Below, in pieces: positions 8,185 through 16,156 of a DNA stretch of 40,410 bases. Each line of letters begins with the position of its first letter. Position 1 is the stretch's first letter. The notes below the pieces were generated by a model. That model was not told the origin of the DNA. It ran no database searches and saw only the letters and a program-made list of their open reading frames with translations. The DNA is from a virus, in IMG/VR virus record IMGVR_UViG_3300035183_001251, positions 1 through 40,410 of that record; one strand, 5' to 3'. Both the position numbers and the translations under genes were made by a program.

Positions 8185-9702
8185 TCATTTCACTTCAAAT
8201 TGTAATCTGAAATACGAAACAAGATACTCAATAGCAGCAAACATAGCTGCTTCTTGAGGAGTAAGTTTGGGATTTAACTGCATGTTATTAAACATACTCA
8301 TTAGAATCTGGTAAGCTGATGTATCTTTAAACATGATACCAGCTATAAGTTTAATAGCTTTTTCTTCTAGTTTAACTTGATCATTAAAGTCATCTAGATG
8401 CATTTCATTATTAATAAAATTAGTAGCTTCTTTAATAATAGCAGCTAGATGCCATTCAATATTTTTATTAGATCTATCTGAATGTAGAATAACATCAGCT
8501 ACTACATCTTTATAAGATTGTAAAGTATCAACAAATAGCTGTTGAGCATATAACCTATAGTCCTTAAGAATCATCTCTTGCTTTCTATAAGCAAAGATAG
8601 ATCTAACAGACATCCATTGCTTAATGTAGTAGTCTTTATTGGCTTTTAGGTTATCTACATTAAGGTCTTCTCTATTTAATTTATTAGTCAATGAAACTAT
8701 ACACCCAAAGATAGTTTCAAGCTTAGAATCACCTACATCTAATCTATCAAAGACTTCATCATGAATAATAATATTTACCTGATTCTCATTATAAACGCTA
8801 AATAGACCCTCAATATAAGCTACTACAATTCCTCTACTAATTTCAGATAGAATCTCTTTATAAATAAACTTAAACAAAGGAACAAAAGCTAAACAGATAA
8901 GGTTAGTTTTCTCCTTAATATTAGCTAATGAACCAGGTAGTGGGATATCTAAACGTTCATTAACTATATAGGCATAAAGGATATTAATAGCATAGAAGTT
9001 TAAGCAATCGTAGTTGTTTAACTTATATAGGTTAAAGAAGATTTGATCATTACCGATATAGGAGATTAGCTTTTCTTCACCAACTCTTCCTACCCATTCG
9101 TTAAATAGAGCTAAATCAGAATCTGGTAAAGCATTTCTAATGTAATCTAGATAAGTTGTTTGTTCTGGTTTATAGGAAGAGAGGTAATTAATTTCACTAG
9201 CTGTTAGTTTAATGTTGTTGCTATCTGGGTAATTATCTAAAATGGAAGCAAATATACCAGTTTTGAAAAACTCTGGTATATTTAGGTATTGGATATTAAA
9301 TAGATTTTCAGCTGCACTATCTGGATTATATTGCTGAATATGGTTATTTATACCTTCTATGTATTCACCTATGATTTTATTGACTGTTGATTTGGTGAAA
9401 TTAAAGTGGTTCTTAACTAATTGGGAAATAGTTTTAATATAAGAATCCATCATGGTATCATGGTGGCTTTCTATATATTTATCACCTTTCACTACACCCA
9501 TTGTTTTATATTCAATGTCTTGTATAATTAGATTATTAATGACTTCACGAGTTGCCTTTTTTAAAGAACTAATTTCAAGGTAGCTTAAAGGAGCATTAAG
9601 TTCAGATAGAAGTGTATTAGGTTTAACTACGATACTTTTATTCATAGATAAAACAATATTAGCAATATCAACAGCTTTTTTAGCTCTTTCTGTATGAATC
9701 AT
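8185..9702 (-). CDS. Unknown 505-residue helical protein
   Basis: I do not recognise this protein. It is long, mostly helical by pattern and has no signal peptide, clear membrane segment or nucleotide-binding motif. The segment around residues 255-310 is hydrophobic (INILYAYIV, LAFVPLFKFIYKEIL) but broken by charges. The ATG has an AAGGAG site eight bases upstream. It follows the small gene at 9714-9932 by 11 bases, so the two are one transcription unit, and a hairpin follows its stop. It precedes the RNA polymerase pair. Candidates are a virion or inner-head protein, or a polymerase-associated factor. Confidence 0.65.
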   Translation of the reverse strand: MIHTERAKKAVDIANIVLSMNKSIVVKPNTLLSELNAPLSYLEISSLKKATREVINNLIIQDIEYKTMGVVKGDKYIESHHDTMMDSYIKTISQLVKNHFNFTKSTVNKIIGEYIEGINNHIQQYNPDSAAENLFNIQYLNIPEFFKTGIFASILDNYPDSNNIKLTASEINYLSSYKPEQTTYLDYIRNALPDSDLALFNEWVGRVGEEKLISYIGNDQIFFNLYKLNNYDCLNFYAINILYAYIVNERLDIPLPGSLANIKEKTNLICLAFVPLFKFIYKEILSEISRGIVVAYIEGLFSVYNENQVNIIIHDEVFDRLDVGDSKLETIFGCIVSLTNKLNREDLNVDNLKANKDYYIKQWMSVRSIFAYRKQEMILKDYRLYAQQLFVDTLQSYKDVVADVILHSDRSNKNIEWHLAAIIKEATNFINNEMHLDDFNDQVKLEEKAIKLIAGIMFKDTSAYQILMSMFNNMQLNPKLTPQEAAMFAAIEYLVSYFRLQFEVK

Positions 9703-9713
9703 TATTGTTCTCC

Positions 9714-9932
9714 TTAATTTTTGATAGATTCAAGAAACTTTTGCCCAATGATATTCATAAGTACTGAAGGAGTAAGTACTGTGTTATTAATTACATTGTG
9801 GATATCTTCATTAGCTATTTCAGATAAAACATTAATAGATAGTTCTAGGATATTTGCAACACTTATAGCAATTTGGTAAGTTTTTACAAATTGGTTTTGA
9901 GCTTCAATGTCTGATAGAGTTAAATTTTCCAT
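9714..9932 (-). CDS. Small unknown protein (72 residues)
   Basis: The start is placed at ATG 9932, which has AAGGA seven bases upstream; a longer frame begins at 9968 but has no such site. The protein begins MENLTLSDIEAQNQFVKTY and is probably a short helical protein with a hydrophobic face (AISVANILELSINVL). It opens the minus-strand unit that continues with the 505-residue gene. The gene is divergent from the first tail-fibre gene; the 83 bases between the two starts must hold both promoters. No function can be given. Confidence 0.55.
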   Translation of the reverse strand: MENLTLSDIEAQNQFVKTYQIAISVANILELSINVLSEIANEDIHNVINNTVLTPSVLMNIIGQKFLESIKN

Positions 9933-10015
9933 ATTAAGTTCCTTCTTGTAAGTGAAAATAGCGCTCAAACCATTAATACATTGATAGTTTAACTACTTTC
10001 ATGAGGTATATAGAT

Positions 10016-11701
10016 ATGAGAATTATTAGACTTAATAGAAGTGCTTCAGGCGGTCAATACACTAACGTTACAGTTAATCAACCAGTTACAACAACTGTAA
10101 CACAAGCTACTGGTAATTTAGAAGTTATCCCTTATGGACAAGCTGTTAATATAGCTAACCTATATGCTAATAAAACTGGCGAGACATTTAACACACCTAT
10201 AACTGTACCTGCTCCAGTAAACAATAATAATGCTGCAACTAGAAAGTTTTTAAATGATACAATTACCCCTCTTACAAGTATAGATGTTACTCCTATCCTA
10301 AACCAGTATGCCAATAAAAGTGGTGATGTATTTACAGGTCCTATTTCTAGAATCCCTGATCCTTATGATTTAAATAATGCTCCAACTAATCCTAATACAG
10401 CTATTACAAATAAATTTGCTAATGATAAACTCACTCAAGCAGCGTCATCAGCATCTGTTAGTAATTCGGTAGAAACTGGTCAGATATATGAGATATTTGC
10501 TACATCAACGCCACCTGGATACTTAAAGTGTAATGGTGCTAATGTATCTAAAACAACTTATAGTGACTTGTATAATGCTATTGGTGATCAATTTGCACCA
10601 CTTACTACAGGCGGTGGTATCCCATGGCAATCTCAATGTGGTTTTAACTCATCTACACAAAATATTATAACAGATTGGTCGACTACTAACAGTTTAGCAT
10701 TTGGTGTTAGTAACTCAGTTTCCCTTGTGACTAAGAACTATGTTTACGTACTAGGTGGATATAATGGAAGTGGTGCTATAAATACCATCCAAAGAGCTTC
10801 TTTTAATAGCAATGGTGATTTAACATCTGGTTGGAGTAACGTAGGAGCTATACCAGTAGTTATGTACAGTATGGGTTATGCGGCAACTAAAGGTAGATAT
10901 TATTTAATAGGTGGATATAGTGGTTCTAACTCTCTATCATCTGTATATTCTTCTCCTATAAATAGCGATGGAACATTAGGAACATTTAGAACAGAGACAT
11001 CATTGCCAGCTGAAAGAGCTGATGCTGTATGTTTTGTTATTAAGAATAAACTATATGTAGCAGGCGGGGGTGATACTAACACTGTCTATCAAGCTATTAT
11101 AAATAATGATGGTACACTAACAAACTGGGCTACTTTACCTAATTTTCCTATTAATTTTAGCAGCGGGACACCTTTACTTATTAAAGATAGAATATATATT
11201 TTTGGTATTCGTATTCCTTCTTCCTCCAATAGTACTTCAAAAATCTATTATGCTACATATGACTCTAATGGAAATATAGATTCATGGACTTATGTCTCAG
11301 ATATGCCAAATAACATATATGGATCAGCAATAGTATGCACTGATAATTATGTATTTAGTATTGGAGGTAAAGATGCACAAGCTAGTCAATTTACAAATGC
11401 AACATATCGTGCACCTATTTTAGCTGATGGCAGTATAGGTACTTGGACACAAATAAGCAATGGTCCTGTAATAGCAAGTTATGCTCAAGTAGCTATAGCT
11501 GGTGATAAGATCTATTTTATAGGTGGATATTATTATTCTAATAATAGCGCTAATATTTTTAATACTGTCTACTCAGCCTCTTTCACCTCTGGTATCACTG
11601 ATTATACCCCATACTACACAGATCAATCAAATACATCTTCTACATTTAACTTACCAAATTTACCTTCAACACCCTATAGCGCGTATTATATTAAAACTTA
11701 A
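10016..11701 (+). CDS. Tail fibre: collar domain interrupted by a six-bladed kelch-like propeller (copy 1)
   Basis: The start is taken as ATG 10016, with GAGGT eight bases upstream; ATG 10001 is in frame but has no site. The 561-residue protein begins MRIIRLNRS, like the neighbour's MRVTKYSPN. Residues about 50-140 hold two fibre-shaft repeats of the GDTMTGPL type (KTGETFNTPI, KSGDVFTGPI). Residues about 155-195 hold the first half of a phage tail-collar domain (PPGYLKCNG, SKTTYSDLYNAIGD). Six kelch-like blades follow, marked by YVYVLGGY, RYYLIGGY, KLYVAGGG, RIYIFGI, YVFSIGG and KIYFIGGY. The last 25 residues return to collar sequence (TFNLPNLP, YYIKT). Collar-type fibres form trimers at the virion tip, and the propeller is the probable receptor-binding head. 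A hairpin follows, then a close paralogue. Confidence 0.82.
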   Translation: MRIIRLNRSASGGQYTNVTVNQPVTTTVTQATGNLEVIPYGQAVNIANLYANKTGETFNTPITVPAPVNNNNAATRKFLNDTITPLTSIDVTPILNQYANKSGDVFTGPISRIPDPYDLNNAPTNPNTAITNKFANDKLTQAASSASVSNSVETGQIYEIFATSTPPGYLKCNGANVSKTTYSDLYNAIGDQFAPLTTGGGIPWQSQCGFNSSTQNIITDWSTTNSLAFGVSNSVSLVTKNYVYVLGGYNGSGAINTIQRASFNSNGDLTSGWSNVGAIPVVMYSMGYAATKGRYYLIGGYSGSNSLSSVYSSPINSDGTLGTFRTETSLPAERADAVCFVIKNKLYVAGGGDTNTVYQAIINNDGTLTNWATLPNFPINFSSGTPLLIKDRIYIFGIRIPSSSNSTSKIYYATYDSNGNIDSWTYVSDMPNNIYGSAIVCTDNYVFSIGGKDAQASQFTNATYRAPILADGSIGTWTQISNGPVIASYAQVAIAGDKIYFIGGYYYSNNSANIFNTVYSASFTSGITDYTPYYTDQSNTSSTFNLPNLPSTPYSAYYIKT

Positions 11702-11713
11702 ATCTTCATAACC

Positions 11714-11740
11714 CACCATAGCCTACAGAAGGCTATGGTG
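11714..11740 (+). terminator. Hairpin after tail-fibre copy 1
   Basis: Perfect 11-bp arms lie at 11714-11724 and 11730-11740 with a 5-base loop, twelve bases after the stop. There is no U-run. The hairpin separates the two tandem fibre genes, so the second may have its own promoter in 11741-11823. Confidence 0.65.
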
Positions 11741-11823
11741 ACTTAATCCAACCCCTAACACAACTTAATACTCTAAACTGAATTTTTTGATCAACATAAC
11801 CTATCTCTTAAGGAGTATTACTC

Positions 11824-13530
11824 ATGCGTGTAACTAAATATTCACCAAATAGTAGCAATAATAATAACCAAATAACTGTAACTGGTAGCCTTATCCTTAA
11901 TGTTGATCCAACACAAAATAATCAACTTGCTAATAAAATCTCTGTTGATAATTTATTTACAAATAAGATTTTAAAAGCAGGTGATACATTAACATCACCT
12001 TCTACTCAAACTACAGCTCCTACACAAGATAATCATAGCATCAGAAAAATAGATGTATCAAATAGAATCACACAAGCTGATAGTGATCCTAATAATCTAA
12101 CAACAACACAGATTGATAATTTATTAAGTGCTAAGATATTAAAGTCTGGTGATACAGCACAAGGGATATTGTCGTATAATGCTAATTATACTGCTAACGA
12201 TAACTTAGCTACTAAGAAAACGATAGATGATTTTCCTGCTCCTACAGGTGGAACTGGTACACCTGTTATAACAGGTACTGTAATCGAATATGGATCTAAT
12301 ATTACCCCAGATGGATATTTAAGGCTTAATGGCGCTGCTGTATCTAAAACAACTTATAGTGATTTATATAACGCTATTGGAGATAATTTTACTCCACAGT
12401 TTAATGAAAGTGCTGGTATCCCATGGCAATCTCAGTGGGGGTTCAACCCATCTACACAGAGTGATATAACTGGGTGGACAAGTAATAATAATTTAACTAC
12501 TGCCACAACTTATGCATCTTCTCTTGTAACTAAAAACTATATCTATATATTAGGAGGATATGGTGTAAATGGTGTTTTAAATACTATCCAAAGAGCCTCT
12601 TTTGATGCTGATGGTAATTTAACTTCATCTTGGAGTAATGTTGGTACTTTACCAGCAGCTATTTATGGCATGGGTTATATAGCAACCAAAGGTAGATTTT
12701 ATTTAATAAGTGGATATAATGATACTTTTTATGTTCCTTCAACCGTTTATTCTGCTCCTATTAATTCAGATGGAACATTAGGTGCATTTAGAACAGAAAC
12801 ATCGTTACCTGATGGAAGATATTTTCATGTATGTTTTGTTATTAAAGATAAGTTATATGCAGTAGGTGGAAATAATTTTAGTAATTCTACTAATACTGTT
12901 TATAGAACCACTATTAACAACGATGGAACATTAAATAATTGGGAAATTCTTCCTAATTTTCCTACTAATTTTATTTTCGGCACTCCTCTAATTATTAAAA
13001 ATAAAATATATATCTTCGGTGTTTATAATAATTATGCTGGTGCTTCAGAAATCTATTATGCTACATATGATTCTAATGGTGATATAGGCTCATGGACTTA
13101 CGTTGGAAATATGCCAAATAACATATATGGTTCAGCAATAGTATGTACTAATAATTATGTATTTAGTATAGGTGGTTATATTGTTAATACTAGTCTTACA
13201 AATGCCGCATATCGCGCACCTATTTTAGCTGATGGTAGTATAGGAGCTTGGACTCAGATAAGTAATGGTCCTTTAACAGCAATTACTGCTCAAACAGTTA
13301 TAGTTGGTAATAAAATATATTATATAGGTGGATGGGGTGGAAATAATATTATTTATATAATTTTTGGCGATATTTTAAATACTGTCTACTCAGCCACTTT
13401 CACCTCTGGTATCACTGATTACACTAACTACTATACAGATCAACCAAATACATCTTCTACGTTTTATTTACCAGATTACTCTTCTAAAAAGGCAGCTAAT
13501 CCAGGTTTATACTACTACATCAAAACTTAA
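11824..13530 (+). CDS. Tail fibre: collar domain interrupted by a six-bladed kelch-like propeller (copy 2)
   Basis: This is a 568-residue paralogue of the preceding fibre. The ribosome site AAGGAG lies about nine bases upstream. Residues 1-140 differ from copy 1 but keep two shaft-type repeats (KAGDTLTSP, KSGDTAQGI). The first collar half is at about 150-195 (GYLRLNGAAVSKTTYSDLYNAIGD). The Cys of KCNG is changed to Leu here. Six kelch-like blades follow (YIYILGGY, RFYLISGY, KLYAVGGN, KIYIFGVY, YVFSIGGY, KIYYIGGW), then the second collar half STFYLPDYSSKK and YYYIKT at the end. The differences from the other copies cluster in loops after each GG strand, where a propeller would contact its receptor. 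It is probably co-displayed with, or an alternative to, the other fibres. Confidence 0.82.
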   Translation: MRVTKYSPNSSNNNNQITVTGSLILNVDPTQNNQLANKISVDNLFTNKILKAGDTLTSPSTQTTAPTQDNHSIRKIDVSNRITQADSDPNNLTTTQIDNLLSAKILKSGDTAQGILSYNANYTANDNLATKKTIDDFPAPTGGTGTPVITGTVIEYGSNITPDGYLRLNGAAVSKTTYSDLYNAIGDNFTPQFNESAGIPWQSQWGFNPSTQSDITGWTSNNNLTTATTYASSLVTKNYIYILGGYGVNGVLNTIQRASFDADGNLTSSWSNVGTLPAAIYGMGYIATKGRFYLISGYNDTFYVPSTVYSAPINSDGTLGAFRTETSLPDGRYFHVCFVIKDKLYAVGGNNFSNSTNTVYRTTINNDGTLNNWEILPNFPTNFIFGTPLIIKNKIYIFGVYNNYAGASEIYYATYDSNGDIGSWTYVGNMPNNIYGSAIVCTNNYVFSIGGYIVNTSLTNAAYRAPILADGSIGAWTQISNGPLTAITAQTVIVGNKIYYIGGWGGNNIIYIIFGDILNTVYSATFTSGITDYTNYYTDQPNTSSTFYLPDYSSKKAANPGLYYYIKT

Positions 13531-13536
13531 TTAAAT

Positions 13537-13572
13537 TAAGCACTATGGGTCTAATATGACCCATAGTGCTTA
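13537..13572. terminator. Bidirectional hairpin terminator between convergent genes
   Basis: Perfect 14-bp arms lie at 13537-13550 and 13559-13572 with an 8-base loop, between the fibre stop at 13530 and the minus-strand stop at 13583. Confidence 0.75.
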
Positions 13573-13582
13573 TACTTACCCA

Positions 13583-14419
13583 TCACAACTTCAACAAATC
13601 ATCGATATTATTCTTAAATACGCTATAGAAGTTATAGCATGTACCATAAAAGTAATAATACATTTCAACAATCTTAGCACAAATATTAGTAATTACCATT
13701 AAGTCTTGTTTAGCTTTTGTATTTGTACTAGGATTATTAATATAATTTCCTATAATAGTATTTAATAACCCCTTAATAGAATCAACCTCACGTTCAATTT
13801 CTTTTAGTTTATCAGGATAAATAATTGAATCTAACCTAATTACTCCTTCAATGACATATTTAACGTCATTGTAAGATCTAAAGATATCCCTAAATCTTGC
13901 TTTTGTATCTCCATATTTAGAGGAAAAGTATTTAGAGATATCTTTTTCTATTTGCTCTCTTTTACTATCAGCTAACTTAAACTGATTAACATTAAGCATA
14001 CTTGCATCTACTAGCTCAAAATTATTGTTAATATATAAAGATAAAGCAATCTTAAATTTAGATAAAGTATTCTTAGTTAATTCATTAATCTCTTTAGCGT
14101 TATTATATAAATCATCTACAAAATTAGTATAATATCCCTTAAAGTTAATAGGCTTACTAGTTACATTAAAGGAAGTAGCTGTAAAGTCTAAATGTTTAAC
14201 CTTCTCAATTACTTCATGTTTATGCCTTAGTATATCAGCTACTGCTTTATCGTTATAAGGTGTATAGATTAATCCTACAACAGCATTTAATGTGTCTTTA
14301 ATTTTAGCAAAGTAATCAGAGATACCTTCGCTAGAGATAACTGTTGATTCTGTTAGATATTTATAGAGGTTTTCTTGGCTATAATTAATCTTTGTATCTT
14401 CAAATTCCATAAGTTTCAT
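13583..14419 (-). CDS. Unknown helical protein with a possible prohead-protease site
   Basis: I do not recognise this 278-residue protein by family. It has an AGGGG site eight bases before ATG 14419. The N-terminus (about residues 1-31) is charged and ends in ESTVISSE, followed by GISDYFAKIKDTLNAVVGLIY. An S-x-E site followed by a small residue is the kind of sequence that the phiKZ-type prohead protease cuts, so residues 1-31 could be a propeptide removed during head maturation. The rest is Lys/Asn-rich and helical, with a hydrophobic, Tyr-rich C-terminus (EMYYYFYGTCYNFYSVF). The helicase gene lies upstream but a terminator hairpin separates the two. An inner-head protein is a plausible guess; nothing here proves it. 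Confidence 0.55.
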   Translation of the reverse strand: MKLMEFEDTKINYSQENLYKYLTESTVISSEGISDYFAKIKDTLNAVVGLIYTPYNDKAVADILRHKHEVIEKVKHLDFTATSFNVTSKPINFKGYYTNFVDDLYNNAKEINELTKNTLSKFKIALSLYINNNFELVDASMLNVNQFKLADSKREQIEKDISKYFSSKYGDTKARFRDIFRSYNDVKYVIEGVIRLDSIIYPDKLKEIEREVDSIKGLLNTIIGNYINNPSTNTKAKQDLMVITNICAKIVEMYYYFYGTCYNFYSVFKNNIDDLLKL

Positions 14420-14486
14420 AAAAATAACCCCTTCTAGAGATTACAAGGTATCTTGGATCACAACATTTCTCTACAAATGGTCATTA

Positions 14487-14519
14487 TAAGCATAGGTGGC
14501 TTAATACCACCTATGCTTA
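14487..14519 (-). terminator. Hairpin after the DnaB-like helicase gene
   Basis: Perfect 13-bp arms lie at 14487-14499 and 14507-14519 with a 7-base loop, directly after the helicase stop at 14530 (minus strand). Confidence 0.72.
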
Positions 14520-14529
14520 ATTAACTACA

Positions 14530-16080
14530 TCACAGCAACAATTCATTCAAAGTAGATGATTCATTTTTCTTAGGTAATGACTTCAAAGATATATCTTCAC
14601 TATTTATATCTTCCAATATGGGAATATTCTTACCAGGAAATGGTAAAATAAAATACTTATCCTCATCATCTATAACAGTAGGTAATCTATGCTTACCTCT
14701 TTGTACTGATAGATATGTTTTTTTCATATGGCTAAATAGGTGAATATATAACTCTAAATCTATTTCTTGATCTAATTGTTTACTACCTTCATAATAACCT
14801 TTTTCTGCTACTTCTTTAACAAATTGGTGTTCTGGTACACCATTTCTAATTAACTGTTTAGCTTCAGTTGATAATTGATGAGGTGTAATAACAGTTGTTT
14901 TTCTAGCTTGGAAAAAATTCCTAATCCTTCTAAACTGATCTCGTCTATCAGTACCCATAGGACCAATGATACATCCAGTTGTTGGAACAAGTGCTAAATA
15001 GTCCAACATACATAAATGTATTTCATAGCCTTTTGCTTCTAACTCTATAGCTTTATTACATATATCCCTATATGTCCACATAGTAGGATCTACTCTTAGC
15101 ATTTTAATATGAAAGCCATTAACGCTTAATTTATCTCTAATATAATTAGATAACTCTTGAGCTGATATTTCTTTAATATGCTCTTCAGTAACTGGTTCTC
15201 CATCATTAGCCTTTAAGTACTGATATAGAAACTGTAGATTATAAATAATATCATCCTCAAATGAGATCCTTAACAATAATGGCTTTTTAGATGGATCAAT
15301 CATGATAGGAGTATTATATCTTGCAATTTGAGCAAATAGAGATAATGTAAATCCTGTTTTATACTTATGTTGCAATGCTCCAATAGTAACAAACTCTCCT
15401 CTTCTAAATCCACCTTGTGTCATTCTGTTTAATGCTTGCCAACCAGTTTTAAAGACAATATTACCAGAGATATTGGATTTCATCTGGTCAAATGCTTCAG
15501 TTAGTCCATTTTGATCGCCAATATCTATATCACTAATTAATGCTGGATCTTTTAATGTATTAGATATCTGTAGTGGTTCTAATTGAGCTATTAAGTTAGC
15601 TATATAGTCATTTAAATTACCAATATTATCCCTATTAAACTTTAATTCCATACTGGCTTTATTAATAATTTCAATAATAGTGTGTTCTTTATAAAAGTTA
15701 TTTAAATATTTAACGATAGAGACAATAACTCTCTTATTAGTTGCTTCATCGTAGTCTGGCATTATACCTTGTTCAAGAGCTTTAAAGAGTTTTTCATCAT
15801 TATCTACAATGATTCTTAGTTTTTGTAGTAGAATATCTTTCTCTATAGGTTCATGAGATTCAAGTAGTTCTAATGCTAATAGTTTTAAATCTTTAATCTT
15901 ATTTCTACCATTAAGGGTAATGATTTCATTGCCATCTGTCTTAATGATATTAAGGATATTTTTAATAAGCTCAGTGCTTTTACTGATGCTACTAACTAAT
16001 GATTCCCTATAGATAAGAGTGATGATTTTAGCTAAAATTACTCGTTGATCCATGATGTCATTATACCCTATGAAAATCAT
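14530..16080 (-). CDS. DnaB-family replicative helicase with unusual Walker A
   Basis: The 516-residue protein has the RecA-like C-terminal domain of hexameric replicative helicases, which unwind DNA at the fork using NTP. TGWQALNRMTQGGFRRGEFVTIGA at about 212-235 matches the start of the DnaB C-terminal domain. The P-loop is GALQHKYKT at 234-242, where the usual Gly before Lys-Thr is Tyr. RISFEDD at 271-277 supplies the usual catalytic Glu, LCMLDYLALV at 356-365 is Walker B, and PHQLSTEAKQ at 400-409 matches motif H3 with the sensor Gln. Residues 1-200 are a helical N-terminal region not obviously like the DnaB primase-binding domain. GGAG six bases upstream fixes the start at 16080. It is divergent from the Rad50-like gene; both probably act in replication and recombination. 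Confidence 0.83.
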   Translation of the reverse strand: MIFIGYNDIMDQRVILAKIITLIYRESLVSSISKSTELIKNILNIIKTDGNEIITLNGRNKIKDLKLLALELLESHEPIEKDILLQKLRIIVDNDEKLFKALEQGIMPDYDEATNKRVIVSIVKYLNNFYKEHTIIEIINKASMELKFNRDNIGNLNDYIANLIAQLEPLQISNTLKDPALISDIDIGDQNGLTEAFDQMKSNISGNIVFKTGWQALNRMTQGGFRRGEFVTIGALQHKYKTGFTLSLFAQIARYNTPIMIDPSKKPLLLRISFEDDIIYNLQFLYQYLKANDGEPVTEEHIKEISAQELSNYIRDKLSVNGFHIKMLRVDPTMWTYRDICNKAIELEAKGYEIHLCMLDYLALVPTTGCIIGPMGTDRRDQFRRIRNFFQARKTTVITPHQLSTEAKQLIRNGVPEHQFVKEVAEKGYYEGSKQLDQEIDLELYIHLFSHMKKTYLSVQRGKHRLPTVIDDEDKYFILPFPGKNIPILEDINSEDISLKSLPKKNESSTLNELLL

Positions 16081-16156
16081 AAAATCTCCAATATCTTTTT
16101 ATTTTAAACACATAAAAGGATTTTGTGGTTACCTTATAACTATAAAGGCTTAACTG

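Noticed and set aside
11523-11711. A 62-codon plus-strand frame overlapping the end of fibre copy 1
   Set aside because: It is low-complexity Ile/Leu/Thr sequence in another frame of the collar and propeller end, with no ribosome site.
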